Source: Clostridiales bacterium
GTDB taxonomy: Bacteria > Bacillota > Clostridia > Oscillospirales > Ruminococcaceae
Assembly (NCBI GenBank): GCA_019423685.1
Contig: JAHZAY010000013.1
Span: forward strand, 6,619 to 70,618
Reading direction: 5' to 3'
DNA length: 64,000 nt
Shown: piece by piece, positions 36,714 through 46,436 of the stretch
Layout: the number at the start of each line of letters is the position of its first letter
Numbering within the stretch: the stretch's first letter is position 1
Notes under the pieces: generated by a model
Seen by the model: the letters and a program-made list of their open reading frames with translations, nothing else
What the model was told of the DNA's origin: nothing
Databases searched by the model: none
Position numbers and translations under genes: made by a program

Positions 36714-36743
36714 TTGCCATAAAATAGGCAAATGTATTATAAT
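36714..36743 (+). promoter_or_regulatory. Promoter of the purine permease
   Basis: TTGCCA (36714-36719) and TATAAT (36738-36743) have an 18-base spacer. The predicted start near 36750 falls on the first arm of the hairpin below. Confidence 0.8.
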
Positions 36744-36746
36744 AAG

Positions 36747-36789
36747 GCCGGTGAGCTTCTCTACGGCAAACAGGGGAAGCCTTGCCGGC
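36747..36789 (+). promoter_or_regulatory. 5' leader hairpin of the purine permease
   Basis: GCCGG (36747) pairs with CCGGC (36785), and an inner arm GCTTCTC (36755) pairs with GGGAAGC (36774) around a 12-base loop containing TACGGCAAAC. It occupies the start of an 85-base leader. It does not have the three-stem purine riboswitch layout, and I cannot assign it to a known class. Confidence 0.5.
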
Positions 36790-36832
36790 AATATTTTTAT
36801 TTTGTCCTACTATTTTAAGGAAGGTGAGCATT

Positions 36833-38188
36833 TTGGAGAGTTTCTTTAAACTCAAGGAAAACAACACGACCGTTGGCAAGGAAGTTGTCGCAGGCCTGAC
36901 AACCTTCTTCGCGATGGCGTACATCATCGCGGTCAACCCAACCCTTCTGAGCCAGTCTGGCATGGAGTGGGGAGCAGTCTTTCTCGCAACCATCATCGCG
37001 TCGATTATCGGCACACTGGTCATGGGCCTTGTAGCCAATGTCCCGTATGCGCTGGCTCCCGGCATGGGCCTCAACGCCTTTTTTGTCTACACTGTCTGCG
37101 CAACTTTGGGATTCACCTGGCAGCAGGCACTGTCGATGGTCTTTCTGTGCGGTGTCATCAACATTGTGATCACCGTAACCAAAATCCGCAAATACATCAT
37201 CAAGGCCATTCCGCACAGCCTGCAAAATGCAATCGGCGGCGGTATCGGCATCTTTGTCGGCTACATCGGCCTGCTCAACGTCGGCATCCTGACTTTTGAT
37301 TCCGGCGTACCCGCTCTGGCCACCCTGAATCAGCCTTCCTTCTGGCTGTTCCTCATCGGCCTTGTGCTCACCATCATCCTGCTGGTCTGCAAGGTGAAGG
37401 GTGCCATCCTCATCGGCATCGTCGTTACCGCTCTGCTGGGCATTCCGATGGGCGTCACCGTCACCACAGAGACGGTCAGCTTCACCGAAGCTTGCAAACA
37501 GCTGCCAACTACCTTCTGCGCCATCTTCACAAGCGCCGGCCTGCCATCCCTCTTCTCGGATGTCACCAAGCTGCCACTTGTTCTGATCACCATCTTCTCG
37601 TTTAGCCTGTCCGATACCTTCGACACCATCGGCACCTTCATTGGTACCGGTCGCCGCACCGGCATCTTCAGCGAAGAGGACGAGAAAGCCATGGAAACCA
37701 CTCCTGGCTTCCACTCCAAGATGGATAAAGCGCTGTTCGCTGACTCGATCGCAACCTCGATCGGCGCAATCCTCGGCACCTCCAACACCACCACCTATGT
37801 AGAGAGCGCAGCCGGCATCGGCGCAGGCGGCCGCACCGGTCTGACCAGCGTCGTAGTCGCAATCTGCTTTGCCATCAGCGCCTTCTTGGCAACCTTTGTC
37901 AGCGCGGTTCCTTTTGCTGCTACCGCTCCAGCTCTGGTTGTAGTCGGCATTATGATGATGTCCTCCTTCCGCGAAATCCATTGGGATGACTTTGACGAAG
38001 CAGTACCAGCATACTTTGCGGGTGTCTTTATGGCGCTGTGCTACAGCATCTCCTACGGCATCGCTGCTGGATTCATCTTCTACTGCATCACCAAGGTTTG
38101 CAAAAAACAAGCTAAACAGGTTCATCCAATCCTTTGGGTTGCAACCATCCTGTTTGTCATCAACTTTGTTTTGCTGGCAGTTATCTAA
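36833..38188 (+). CDS. NCS2-type purine (xanthine/guanine/hypoxanthine) permease
   Basis: The 451-residue protein is an AzgA-like member of the nucleobase-cation symporter-2 group, importing purine bases such as adenine, guanine or hypoxanthine. It shows about 12-14 membrane helices and the motifs GLTTFFAMAYIIAVNP (about 22-37), ALAPGMGLNAFF and FSLSDTFDTIGTFIGTG. The start is a TTG at 36833, six bases after AAGGAAGGTGAG; in-frame codons upstream lie in the leader hairpin. It stands alone, with a promoter, a structured leader and a terminator. Confidence 0.93.
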   Translation: MESFFKLKENNTTVGKEVVAGLTTFFAMAYIIAVNPTLLSQSGMEWGAVFLATIIASIIGTLVMGLVANVPYALAPGMGLNAFFVYTVCATLGFTWQQALSMVFLCGVINIVITVTKIRKYIIKAIPHSLQNAIGGGIGIFVGYIGLLNVGILTFDSGVPALATLNQPSFWLFLIGLVLTIILLVCKVKGAILIGIVVTALLGIPMGVTVTTETVSFTEACKQLPTTFCAIFTSAGLPSLFSDVTKLPLVLITIFSFSLSDTFDTIGTFIGTGRRTGIFSEEDEKAMETTPGFHSKMDKALFADSIATSIGAILGTSNTTTYVESAAGIGAGGRTGLTSVVVAICFAISAFLATFVSAVPFAATAPALVVVGIMMMSSFREIHWDDFDEAVPAYFAGVFMALCYSISYGIAAGFIFYCITKVCKKQAKQVHPILWVATILFVINFVLLAVI

Positions 38189-38217
38189 CTATTATCGTCC
38201 ATTTGTCTATTGATATG

Positions 38218-38260
38218 AAAAAGTCCCGAAAGCTCTGTTTAGCGCTTTTGGGACTTTTTT
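38218..38260 (+). terminator. Terminator of the purine permease
   Basis: An imperfect 14-16 bp stem (AAAGTCCCGAAAGC with GCTTTTGGGACTTT) is followed by six T. Confidence 0.92.
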
Positions 38261-38309
38261 CTTGTTATCTATTTTTCTTCTCCATTAGAGTGCACTTTTC
38301 CCTATCATC

Positions 38310-38338
38310 TTGCAAAAGTATTCATTTTCCAGTATAAT
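38310..38338 (+). promoter_or_regulatory. Promoter of the MATE exporter
   Basis: TTGCAA and TATAAT are 17 bases apart, ending 37 bases before the TTG start. Confidence 0.85.
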
Positions 38339-38374
38339 GAAAGTATATTATTTTACTTAAAGGAGGAGACCTCA

Positions 38375-39766
38375 TTGGGAGCAGAAGAACAACGAGAACA
38401 AAAATTCGTACGGATGACGCAGACCAAGATCCCTCGCCTAATCTGCGAATTGGCCGTACCGACGATTATCAGCATGCTGGTAACGTCCTTCTACAACATG
38501 GCCGACACCTTCTTTGTCGGCAAAATCAACACCAGTGCAACCGCCGCAGTCGGCATCGTCTTTCCGCTGATGGCCATCATTCAGGCCTTCGGCTTTTTCT
38601 GCGGCCACGGTTCAGGCAACTACATCTCCCGCCAACTGGGCGCACACAACTTTGAGGATGCGTCCAAAATGTCCGCTACCGGCTTTGTCACCGCCTTCAT
38701 CCTGGGCTGCTGTATCCTCGCCATCGGTTTTGCCTTCACCGATCCGCTGCTCTACCTGATGGGCTCCACCGAGACCATCCTCCCCTATGCCCGCTCGTAT
38801 ATGCGCATCATCCTCATCGGCGCACCATATATGACCGCATCGCTGGTACTGAACAACCAGCTTCGCTTCCAGGGCAGCGCATTCTACTCGATGATCGGCA
38901 TCACTGCCGGAGCGGTAATCAATGTTGGTCTGGACCCACTGTTCATTTTCGTCTTTGATCTGGGCGTTTCCGGCGCCGCTTTGGCCACCATCATCAGCCA
39001 GTTCATCAGCTTCTGCCTGCTCATTGCCGGCACCTTCCGCGGCGGCAACCTCAAGCTGAATCTGCGCAACTTTTCTCCTTCGCTCAAATATTACAAAAAC
39101 ATCGTCAAGGGCGGCACCCCGTCTCTCTGCCGACAGGGATTGGGCAGCTTTGCCACCGTGTGTCTGAACCTGATGGCCGGTCCTTACGGCGACGCTGCCA
39201 TCGCCGCTATGTCCATTGTAACCCGCATCTCCCAGTTCGCCACTTCGGTCGTTACCGGTTTTGGACAAGGCTTCCAGCCGGTGTGCGGCTTTAACTACGG
39301 TGCCAAGCTCTTTGCCCGTGTGCGCGAGGGCTTCTGGTTCTGTGTCAAGCTTGCCACCTGCATCCTGCTTGCCGCCTCAATCGCCGGTTGGTTCCTCTCG
39401 GAAAATCTCATCGAGATCTTTCTGAAAAATGACCCCCTGGTTATCGAATATGGCTCCCAGGCCCTGCGGCTGCAATGCCTGAGCTTCACCCTCACCGGTT
39501 GGATCATCATCTCCAACATGATGCTGCAAACCATCGGCCGCACGGTAAAAGCTTCTTTGCTGGCAATGTCCAGACAGTTTTTGTTCTTTGTTCCGGCCAT
39601 CCTCACCCTCCCGCACATGTTCGATATGTTGGGTGTTCAGATGAGCCAGCCAATTGCCGATGTGTGCAGCTTCATCGTCGCTGTTCCCCTCGCGCTCAGC
39701 GAGCTCAGGGATATGAAGCGCTTGGAAGCACAATATCAACTTGCCCCGAACGCCGACGAACTGTAA
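38375..39766 (+). CDS. MATE-family multidrug exporter
   Basis: The 463-residue protein is a multidrug and toxin extrusion family exporter with two bundles of six helices: LAVPTIISMLVTSFYNMADTFFVG at the start (about 28-51), NNQLRFQGSAF in the first half, and GFGQGFQPVCGFNYGAK in the second half. These use a sodium or proton gradient to export cationic compounds. The start is TTG at 38375, eight bases after AAAGGAGG; the next in-frame ATG at codon 15 has no ribosome site. It has its own promoter and terminator. Confidence 0.94.
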   Translation: MGAEEQREQKFVRMTQTKIPRLICELAVPTIISMLVTSFYNMADTFFVGKINTSATAAVGIVFPLMAIIQAFGFFCGHGSGNYISRQLGAHNFEDASKMSATGFVTAFILGCCILAIGFAFTDPLLYLMGSTETILPYARSYMRIILIGAPYMTASLVLNNQLRFQGSAFYSMIGITAGAVINVGLDPLFIFVFDLGVSGAALATIISQFISFCLLIAGTFRGGNLKLNLRNFSPSLKYYKNIVKGGTPSLCRQGLGSFATVCLNLMAGPYGDAAIAAMSIVTRISQFATSVVTGFGQGFQPVCGFNYGAKLFARVREGFWFCVKLATCILLAASIAGWFLSENLIEIFLKNDPLVIEYGSQALRLQCLSFTLTGWIIISNMMLQTIGRTVKASLLAMSRQFLFFVPAILTLPHMFDMLGVQMSQPIADVCSFIVAVPLALSELRDMKRLEAQYQLAPNADEL

Positions 39767-39775
39767 TTCTCTGCC

Positions 39776-39816
39776 AACAAAAAAAGGAACCTCACAAAGA
39801 GGTTCCTTTTTTTGTT
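39776..39816. terminator. Bidirectional terminator between MATE and GGCT genes
   Basis: A perfect 18-bp stem (39776-39793 / 39799-39816) contains A and T runs on opposite sides and sits between two convergent stops. Confidence 0.95.
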
Positions 39817-39818
39817 CC

Positions 39819-40292
39819 CTATTTTTTGAGTGCCTCATCCAAAAGGGCGAGATCAAATCCGACATCGCGGTATCCTTCGGTGATGGCATCCCAGTACTCC
39901 TTGGTGGGCGGCAAGCGGCGGTCGTCGTTCATCACATACCAGAATCCTTGCAGCACACCCCGATTGGTCTGGCCGTCGCAAATTTCTGTTACAATCGGCT
40001 CGATGCGGTATAAGCCGCTGGGCACATCCTCGTACAGATCCAATTCATGGACATCCGATGGCTGTACAGAAAATGCCGCCACCGGCACATATGCACCTTT
40101 GCAGGGGCGCACCGTCAAATAGGACTTGCCCTCTTCGCGTCCGCGGAACAAAAGCTCATAGTCCCGGATCACTCCAGTACCCAGAAGCTTTGCTGTTGGA
40201 CAGCGGACAGCCATCTGCCTGAGATTCAGATTGCTGCCATAGGCATAGTAAATGTCCTGATGAATATGTTCGCATTGATTCTGCTCGTTCAC
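39819..40292 (-). CDS. Gamma-glutamylcyclotransferase-like (AIG2/GGCT) protein
   Basis: The 157-residue protein starts its fold with YYAYGSNLNLRQMAVRCP, the YGSN substrate loop of the GGCT/AIG2-like fold. The region around LDLYEDVPSGLYR holds the acidic residue position used for catalysis in this family. These enzymes cyclise gamma-glutamyl amines to 5-oxoproline; the bacterial substrates are often unknown. The GTG start at 40292 lies 7 bases after GGGAGG; the in-frame ATG at 40307 overlaps that site. It stands alone. Confidence 0.85.
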   Translation of the reverse strand: MNEQNQCEHIHQDIYYAYGSNLNLRQMAVRCPTAKLLGTGVIRDYELLFRGREEGKSYLTVRPCKGAYVPVAAFSVQPSDVHELDLYEDVPSGLYRIEPIVTEICDGQTNRGVLQGFWYVMNDDRRLPPTKEYWDAITEGYRDVGFDLALLDEALKK

Positions 40293-40416
40293 AAGATAAC
40301 CTCCCAATGTTTTTGAAAATAGTATATCTTAATCATAGCAGAAAATGCGGAAAAAGGTAAGAAACCTGCTGTAAATTTTGCCGAAAAATGGAAGAATGCA
40401 GGTATAAGGCTGCCGC

Positions 40417-42186
40417 TTACAGCAGCTTTTCCAGCTCCGCCAGGGTTTGGTTAAAGTCCTCGATGGTGTCGAGGATGGGTTGTGGAGAAGCCATGTCTAC
40501 ACCCGCAATCTTGAGCAGTTCGATTGGATGATCACTGCTGCCCGAACGCAGGAACTTTTTGTAGTCCTCGATGGCTGTCGCGCCCAGCTTGCGGATTCTG
40601 TTGGCGATGGCGATTGCCGCCGAGATGCCGGTAGCATACTGATACACATAAAATGCACGGTAAAAGTGCGGGATGCGCGCCCACTCATAGGAGATGTACT
40701 GGTCTGCACCAAAGTCCGGTCCATAATAGTCGGCGTTGATCTTGCGGTGAATCTCACACAGCACATTCGGCAACAGCGGCTGGCCCTGTTCAACCAACTT
40801 GTGGGTCTGATCCTCAAAGTCGGCAAACATGGTCTGACGGTAGAAGGTGGAGCGGATATCGTCCAAATGTTTGGAAAGCAGCACTACCTTCTCCTCTTTG
40901 CTCTGCGCATGATCCAGCAGATAGTGATAGAGCAGCATCTCATTGGTGGTGGAGGCTACCTCTGCACAGAACAATGTATAATCGGAATAGATATACGGCT
41001 GGGAGTGATCGGAATACCAGCTGTGCATCGAATGTCCGGTCTCATGCACCAGTGTAAAGACGTCATCCAGTGTGCCATTAAAGTTGAGCAGCATAAACGG
41101 ATGTACATCATAGACGCTGGTAGAGTATGCACCGCTGACCTTGCCCTCTTTCGGATACACGTCGCACCAGCGCTCGGCGTGGGAACGGCGGACCAATTCG
41201 GTGTAGTCCTCACCCAAAATTGCGGTCGCCTTGAGCATCAGATCATAAGCCTCGTCGAAGGTAAACTTGCGGGTGCTGCCCGGTACGATCGGCACAAACA
41301 GGTCGTACATATAGCTCTTTTCCAGCCCCAGTACCCTGTTGCGCAGGGCGATATAGCGCTGGAATGGGGCGGTATTTGCCCGCACGGTGGCCAGAAGATT
41401 GTCATATACCTCCTCTGGGATAAAGTTTTCGGAGAGCGACTGGTTGCGCGCACTCTTATATCCGCGGGTCTTGGCGATGTAGGCATCGGTTTTGACCAGC
41501 GCATAATAGTTAGACGAAATGGTGTTGATGTATCCTCCATAGGTGCCCAACAGCTGCTCAAAGAAGGCTTTGCGGAAGTTGCGGTCCGGGCTTGCCATGG
41601 CAGCTCCATAGGCTGCGTCGTTGACGGTATAGGTGTTGCCCTGATTGTCGGTGAGTTGGCCATATTTGGTGTCGTTGACCATCAAGTCGCTGTAAATCTT
41701 GTCAAAGGAAGAGTGGATGTCCTCCATCCGCGCCAGCATCTGCTCGCCGCGCTCGTCCAAGATGTGTTCTTTCTGGGTGAGCAGGTCCTCGATCTGATGG
41801 GTATACAGCGCCAGGTCCGCTTCCTCTGCGCACAGCTGGTCAAATCGCTCACGGGTCAACTGCATCAGTTCTGGCATCAAAAAGGAAGTTCGCTCAGCTG
41901 CTGCGCTGTTCTCTCCAAAGATGGTCTCGTACAGCTTTTTGTAGTTGGCATTGCCCATCTCCGCGTCATAGTGGCAGTTGGCATAGGTAAAAAGCTTTGC
42001 AAAATGCTCGCTGCAACGGGCGTTTAGATCCAGCGACTCCAGCAAAGTGCGGCCGTTCTCGCAGACACGTCCCTGCATGCTGCACAGCTTGTCCACCAGG
42101 CTGCGGGTCTTCTCCAGATCGTCATACCACGCCTGCTCGGTTGGATAGATGTCCTCCAAATTCCATGTAAAGCGGTTCTCTTGCAT
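40417..42186 (-). CDS. pepF: Oligoendopeptidase F (M3 family)
   Basis: The 589-residue zinc metallopeptidase cuts short peptides in the cytoplasm. The HETGH zinc motif lies near residue 381 (VHETGHSMHSW), with the third ligand in CAEVASTTNEMLL. The N-terminus RFTWNLEDIYPTEQAW is typical of PepF. Length is normal (about 600). An AAAGGAGG site precedes the ATG. It has its own promoter (42225-42253), so it is separate from the small transcript upstream. Confidence 0.95.
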   Translation of the reverse strand: MQENRFTWNLEDIYPTEQAWYDDLEKTRSLVDKLCSMQGRVCENGRTLLESLDLNARCSEHFAKLFTYANCHYDAEMGNANYKKLYETIFGENSAAAERTSFLMPELMQLTRERFDQLCAEEADLALYTHQIEDLLTQKEHILDERGEQMLARMEDIHSSFDKIYSDLMVNDTKYGQLTDNQGNTYTVNDAAYGAAMASPDRNFRKAFFEQLLGTYGGYINTISSNYYALVKTDAYIAKTRGYKSARNQSLSENFIPEEVYDNLLATVRANTAPFQRYIALRNRVLGLEKSYMYDLFVPIVPGSTRKFTFDEAYDLMLKATAILGEDYTELVRRSHAERWCDVYPKEGKVSGAYSTSVYDVHPFMLLNFNGTLDDVFTLVHETGHSMHSWYSDHSQPYIYSDYTLFCAEVASTTNEMLLYHYLLDHAQSKEEKVVLLSKHLDDIRSTFYRQTMFADFEDQTHKLVEQGQPLLPNVLCEIHRKINADYYGPDFGADQYISYEWARIPHFYRAFYVYQYATGISAAIAIANRIRKLGATAIEDYKKFLRSGSSDHPIELLKIAGVDMASPQPILDTIEDFNQTLAELEKLL

Positions 42187-42224
42187 TGTTGTGTTCCTCC
42201 TTTGGTTGTGTTTGCCTTAATCCT

Positions 42225-42253
42225 ATTATAGCCGCGCCATCGGAAAAATACAA
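42225..42253 (-). promoter_or_regulatory. Promoter of pepF
   Basis: On the minus strand TTGTAT (42253-42248) and TATAAT (42230-42225) are 17 bases apart, about 40 bases before the start. Confidence 0.8.
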
Positions 42254-42315
42254 CTGTTCTCCTTCTCCCTTCATGTGGAAAAGCATGTGAGGAAAGGCGT
42301 TTAAAAAATAATTAC

Positions 42316-42378
42316 AAAAAAAGAGGGCAGCTTTTCGATACAGGAAATCATCGAAAAACCGCCCATAAAAGAGTGATT
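42316..42378 (-). ncRNA. Putative small RNA, promoter-terminator unit
   Basis: A strong promoter (42385-42413) would start a transcript near 42378. It ends about 60 bases later at a perfect-quality terminator: arms 42325-42339 and 42350-42364 with two mismatches, a 10-base loop, and seven T on the minus strand. No gene lies between promoter and terminator. A 21-codon frame (ATG at 42365, reading MGGFSMISC and on) passes through the hairpin but has no ribosome site. Because pepF has a promoter of its own further down, this looks like a free-standing small RNA rather than a leader. No known family is recognised. Confidence 0.55.
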
Positions 42379-42384
42379 GCTGTT

Positions 42385-42413
42385 ATTATAGCAGAAATTC
42401 AAACAAAAAGCAA
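42385..42413 (-). promoter_or_regulatory. Promoter of the putative small RNA
   Basis: On the minus strand TTGCTT (42413-42408) and TATAAT (42390-42385) have a 17-base spacer. Confidence 0.75.
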
Positions 42414-42540
42414 GATCTTTTGTCATTTTTTTCCATTTTTTTATTTTTTCTGCTTCCTTTTATCAGGTGGAAAGTTTGAGGAAAGAGCGGTGAAAAGTTG
42501 TGAAAAGATACAGAAAGGGCTATGTTTTTTCTGCAAAAGA

Positions 42541-42549
42541 TGCTATAAT
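42541..42549 (+). promoter_or_regulatory. Extended -10 promoter of the membrane protein at 42601
   Basis: TGCTATAAT is an extended -10 element about 50 bases before the start; the -35 region (TATGTT at 42521) is weak. Confidence 0.55.
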
Positions 42550-42600
42550 AGGGATAAAAGTTTTTTTAGGCGCGCTTTTTTCGCGCAGATAGGAGAAGCT

Positions 42601-43062
42601 ATGCTACACGCCATCTTTTTAAGCTGGTCGCTTTCCGGACTCGTCAACCTTGCTGTCTACCTGCTCACTGCATTTGCCTTTTACCGGCTGGCCAAGCTGC
42701 GCTGCGTCAACTATCCATGGCTGGCATTTATCCCCTTTTTCAGCCTCTACATCCAGGGGTATATCGGCGACACACTCAAATACAACTGTTCGCCCTTTAA
42801 CCGCTACCTCTACGACGTGCCGCTGCAATATGTTCTGCCTCTGCTGTCCATCTTTTCCTCGGTGGTCTATGCCATCCCCATGGTGGGCGGTCTTGTCAGT
42901 CTCGTATTGCAGTTAGCCGTCTATCTCGGACAGCTGCTCATCTATCTGTTCATCTTCCAGTATTATGAGCCACAGAAAAAGTATCTGTTTACCATCCTGT
43001 CCATCATCCCGCTGGTCGGACCGCTGCTGGTGCTCTATTGCACCCGCGGTTACCGGTATTAA
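42601..43062 (+). CDS. Uncharacterised membrane protein
   Basis: The 153-residue protein has about four membrane helices: near 10-30, 40-60, 75-100 and 105-150 in two closely spaced parts. A conserved-looking WLAFIPFFSLYIQGYIGD follows the first helix. The layout (helix, polar turn YRLAKLRCVNYPWLAFIPF, then helical pairs) resembles small membrane proteins of the DUF5684/DUF805-like kind, but I do not recognise a family with certainty. An AGGAG site precedes the ATG. A terminator follows. Function unknown. Confidence 0.7.
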   Translation: MLHAIFLSWSLSGLVNLAVYLLTAFAFYRLAKLRCVNYPWLAFIPFFSLYIQGYIGDTLKYNCSPFNRYLYDVPLQYVLPLLSIFSSVVYAIPMVGGLVSLVLQLAVYLGQLLIYLFIFQYYEPQKKYLFTILSIIPLVGPLLVLYCTRGYRY

Positions 43063-43104
43063 TGCTGCCAACTCAAAATATAACACCATATAAAACCCAA
43101 AATG

Positions 43105-43137
43105 ACAACGCGCCCCGACAAGATCGGGGCGCGTTGT
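43105..43137 (+). terminator. Terminator of the membrane protein gene
   Basis: A perfect 14-bp GC-rich stem (43105-43118 / 43124-43137) is followed by a modest T-rich stretch. Confidence 0.8.
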
Positions 43138-43173
43138 TGTTCTGTTTGATTGACTCTTTTTTTATGCCAAAAT

Positions 43174-43204
43174 AAGGACCCCATCCGTTTGGATGGGGCC
43201 CTTT
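43174..43204 (-). terminator. Terminator of dnaG-rpoD
   Basis: A 13-bp imperfect stem (AAGGACCCCATCC with GGATGGGGCCCTTT) has a GTTT loop and TTATTTT after it on the minus strand, 16 bases after the rpoD stop. Confidence 0.85.
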
Positions 43205-43219
43205 CATTTTACATTTAGA

Positions 43220-44311
<1,092 letters not shown>

Positions 44312-44322
44312 GCGAACTCCTC

Positions 44323-46086
44323 CTATTTCCTTTTCTTCTTCTCCATCAGCTGGCGGACATACTCGTTTAAAGTCTGTTCGTCCATCTGGGCGACTTCCCT
44401 TTCTGACTTATCGTTTCTGTGTTCGATAAGCCGGTGAATGTTGTCCTTGAGCGTCTCTTCGTCGCTGCGCTGGACGGGAGCATTGGCCAAAATGGCCGAA
44501 ACCCTGCCCATCAGTTCGGGAGAGAGGGTGGCGGACAGGTCGATCATCTCGACCGGCTGCCCCTGCTCAAGGCGCTGGGTCAGTGCCTGATATAGTTCCC
44601 TATTTTTATCGGTGACAAAATCTCCCGCAGTGATCTGCTGGGAAACCAGGCCATAAAAATCCGGGTTTTTCATCAGGCAATATAAAATCCCCTCCTCGGC
44701 CATCGCATACCGCAGGTTGGTGCGGCGCTGCAGGTCGTCCTTGGCGGCGGCCATATTGCCGATGTAGAGGTTCATATCTTTTTTTTGGCGATTCTTTTCC
44801 CGCGAGCGGTCCTGTCGGCTCAGATTGTCGATCTGCGCCTTGATGGCCTGCGGGGAGATCTGCAATTCGTTTGCCGTTTGGGTGACATAGACCTCCCGCT
44901 CCACCGGGTTGCGGATGCCCACAAACAGCCGGCAGACTTCCTTTAGAAAGCCCACCTTGCCTTCCGGGGTATTTGTGTCATATTTGTCGCGAAGCTTTGC
45001 AATTTCAAAGTCGAGCGCTCCCCGGCTGCCGTCGATCAGCATGGCAAATCGCTGTCCACCATACTTTTTGATGTATTCGTCGGGGTCCTTTGCGCCGGTC
45101 ATCGAGAGGACACTGACCTTGACGCCCACCTCATCAAAGATGTTGAGCGCACGTTTGGTTGCGGCCTGTCCCGGCCCATCCGAATCGTAGGACAGCACCA
45201 CATGATCGGCATATTGGGAGATCAGCCGCGCCTGCTCCTCGGTCAGCGAGGTGCCCAGCGTCGCCACAGCGTTGTCAAAACCTGCCTGATGCAGGGCAAT
45301 GACGTCCATATATCCCTCCGCCAAAATCAGGCCCGGACGCTTGGAGGTCTTTGCAAAGTTTAATGCAAACAGGTTTCTGCTCTTTTTAAAGGCAACGGTA
45401 TCGCTGGAGTTGAGATACTTTGCACCCCCATCTTCCAGCGCCCTGCCACCAAAAGCGATGACGTTGCCGCGCAGGTCGATGATCGGAAACATCACCCGGT
45501 TGCGGAAGCGGTCATATACCCCGCCATTTTTTCCCCTCACCGCCACGTTTGCTTCCACCATCTCGCTTTCGCTGAAGCCCTTGGACTTTAGGTGGTTTAC
45601 AAGCGACCCCCACTCATTTGGGGAATATCCCAATCCGAAGTGGCGTATCGTCTTGCGGTCCCGCCCACGCCGTATGAGGTAATCGTACGCTTGCTTTCCT
45701 TGTGCGGACATCAGGCAATCAAAGTAAAAGCGCGCCGTTTCTCGATTGATTTCTAGAACTCGCTTCTTTAGCTGTGCTCGCTTGTCGACCTCCCCTTCCT
45801 CGGGGACAGTCAGTCCACAGCGATCCGCCAGAAATCGCACCGCCTCCATGTACTCCAAATTTTCGATCTGCCGCACAAAGGTGATGACATCGCCGCCTGC
45901 CCCACATCCAAAGCAGTAAAACGACTGCGTCTGCGGATAGACATAAAACGACGGGGTCTTTTCTGAATGGAAGGGGCATAAACCGCTGAGATAGCGCCCA
46001 TGTTTTTTCAGCGGCACATAGCTGGAGACAATCTGCTCGATGTCGCTGTACTGTTTGAGCTGTTGAATAAAAAGATCCGACGGCAC
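44323..46086 (-). CDS. dnaG: DNA primase
   Basis: The 587-residue protein makes RNA primers for replication. The N-terminal zinc-binding domain has C37-x2-H40 and C58-x2-C61 ([17 protein letters not shown]). The TOPRIM catalytic core shows [16 protein letters not shown] (about 255-270) and SYDSDGPGQ (about 303). A C-terminal helicase-binding domain follows (from about 430). The start is a GTG at 46086, eight bases after GGAAGG; the GTG at 46095 abuts that site and is less likely. It precedes rpoD by 11 bases. Confidence 0.97.
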   Translation of the reverse strand: MPSDLFIQQLKQYSDIEQIVSSYVPLKKHGRYLSGLCPFHSEKTPSFYVYPQTQSFYCFGCGAGGDVITFVRQIENLEYMEAVRFLADRCGLTVPEEGEVDKRAQLKKRVLEINRETARFYFDCLMSAQGKQAYDYLIRRGRDRKTIRHFGLGYSPNEWGSLVNHLKSKGFSESEMVEANVAVRGKNGGVYDRFRNRVMFPIIDLRGNVIAFGGRALEDGGAKYLNSSDTVAFKKSRNLFALNFAKTSKRPGLILAEGYMDVIALHQAGFDNAVATLGTSLTEEQARLISQYADHVVLSYDSDGPGQAATKRALNIFDEVGVKVSVLSMTGAKDPDEYIKKYGGQRFAMLIDGSRGALDFEIAKLRDKYDTNTPEGKVGFLKEVCRLFVGIRNPVEREVYVTQTANELQISPQAIKAQIDNLSRQDRSREKNRQKKDMNLYIGNMAAAKDDLQRRTNLRYAMAEEGILYCLMKNPDFYGLVSQQITAGDFVTDKNRELYQALTQRLEQGQPVEMIDLSATLSPELMGRVSAILANAPVQRSDEETLKDNIHRLIEHRNDKSEREVAQMDEQTLNEYVRQLMEKKKRK

Positions 46087-46334
46087 GGTTCCCACCTTCC
46101 TTTCCTGTGCTGGGCTGTTGCCGAGTGTTTGCCCTGCTCAATCGACTGTACAAATTCTTTCTGCAAAGAGGCAGCTCGCTCGACAAAACCGGCAGGTCAA
46201 TCGGTCTACAGATACAATCTGCTATATACTATATACCGGAAGAAAGGCGATTTTTCCTACCAAAAAAATAAAAAATTCAAAATTTTTTTCTTTCCTCCCC
46301 TTTTTGCCAGCAAAAGGAAAAAATGCTCCAGCAG

Positions 46335-46363
46335 TTGACACTCTGTTCTAAGAAAGATATACT
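46335..46363 (+). promoter_or_regulatory. Promoter of galE
   Basis: TTGACA and TATACT are 17 bases apart, about 75 bases upstream of galE. The 350-base gap 46087-46436 also holds an AT-rich stretch where the dnaG promoter must lie; I see nothing else there. Confidence 0.85.
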
Positions 46364-46436
46364 GTAGGTGGGAAAAAATCCCTCTGCTTTCTAGCTTTTC
46401 CCAATATCCCGAACACGTTTAAAGGAGCGCGATATT

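Noticed and set aside
36747..36832. Purine riboswitch upstream of the purine permease
   Set aside because: The leader is one interrupted hairpin; the three-way junction with its conserved loops is not there.
42301..42365. A 21-codon peptide within the putative small RNA
   Set aside because: It has no ribosome site and passes through the terminator hairpin, so translation is unlikely.
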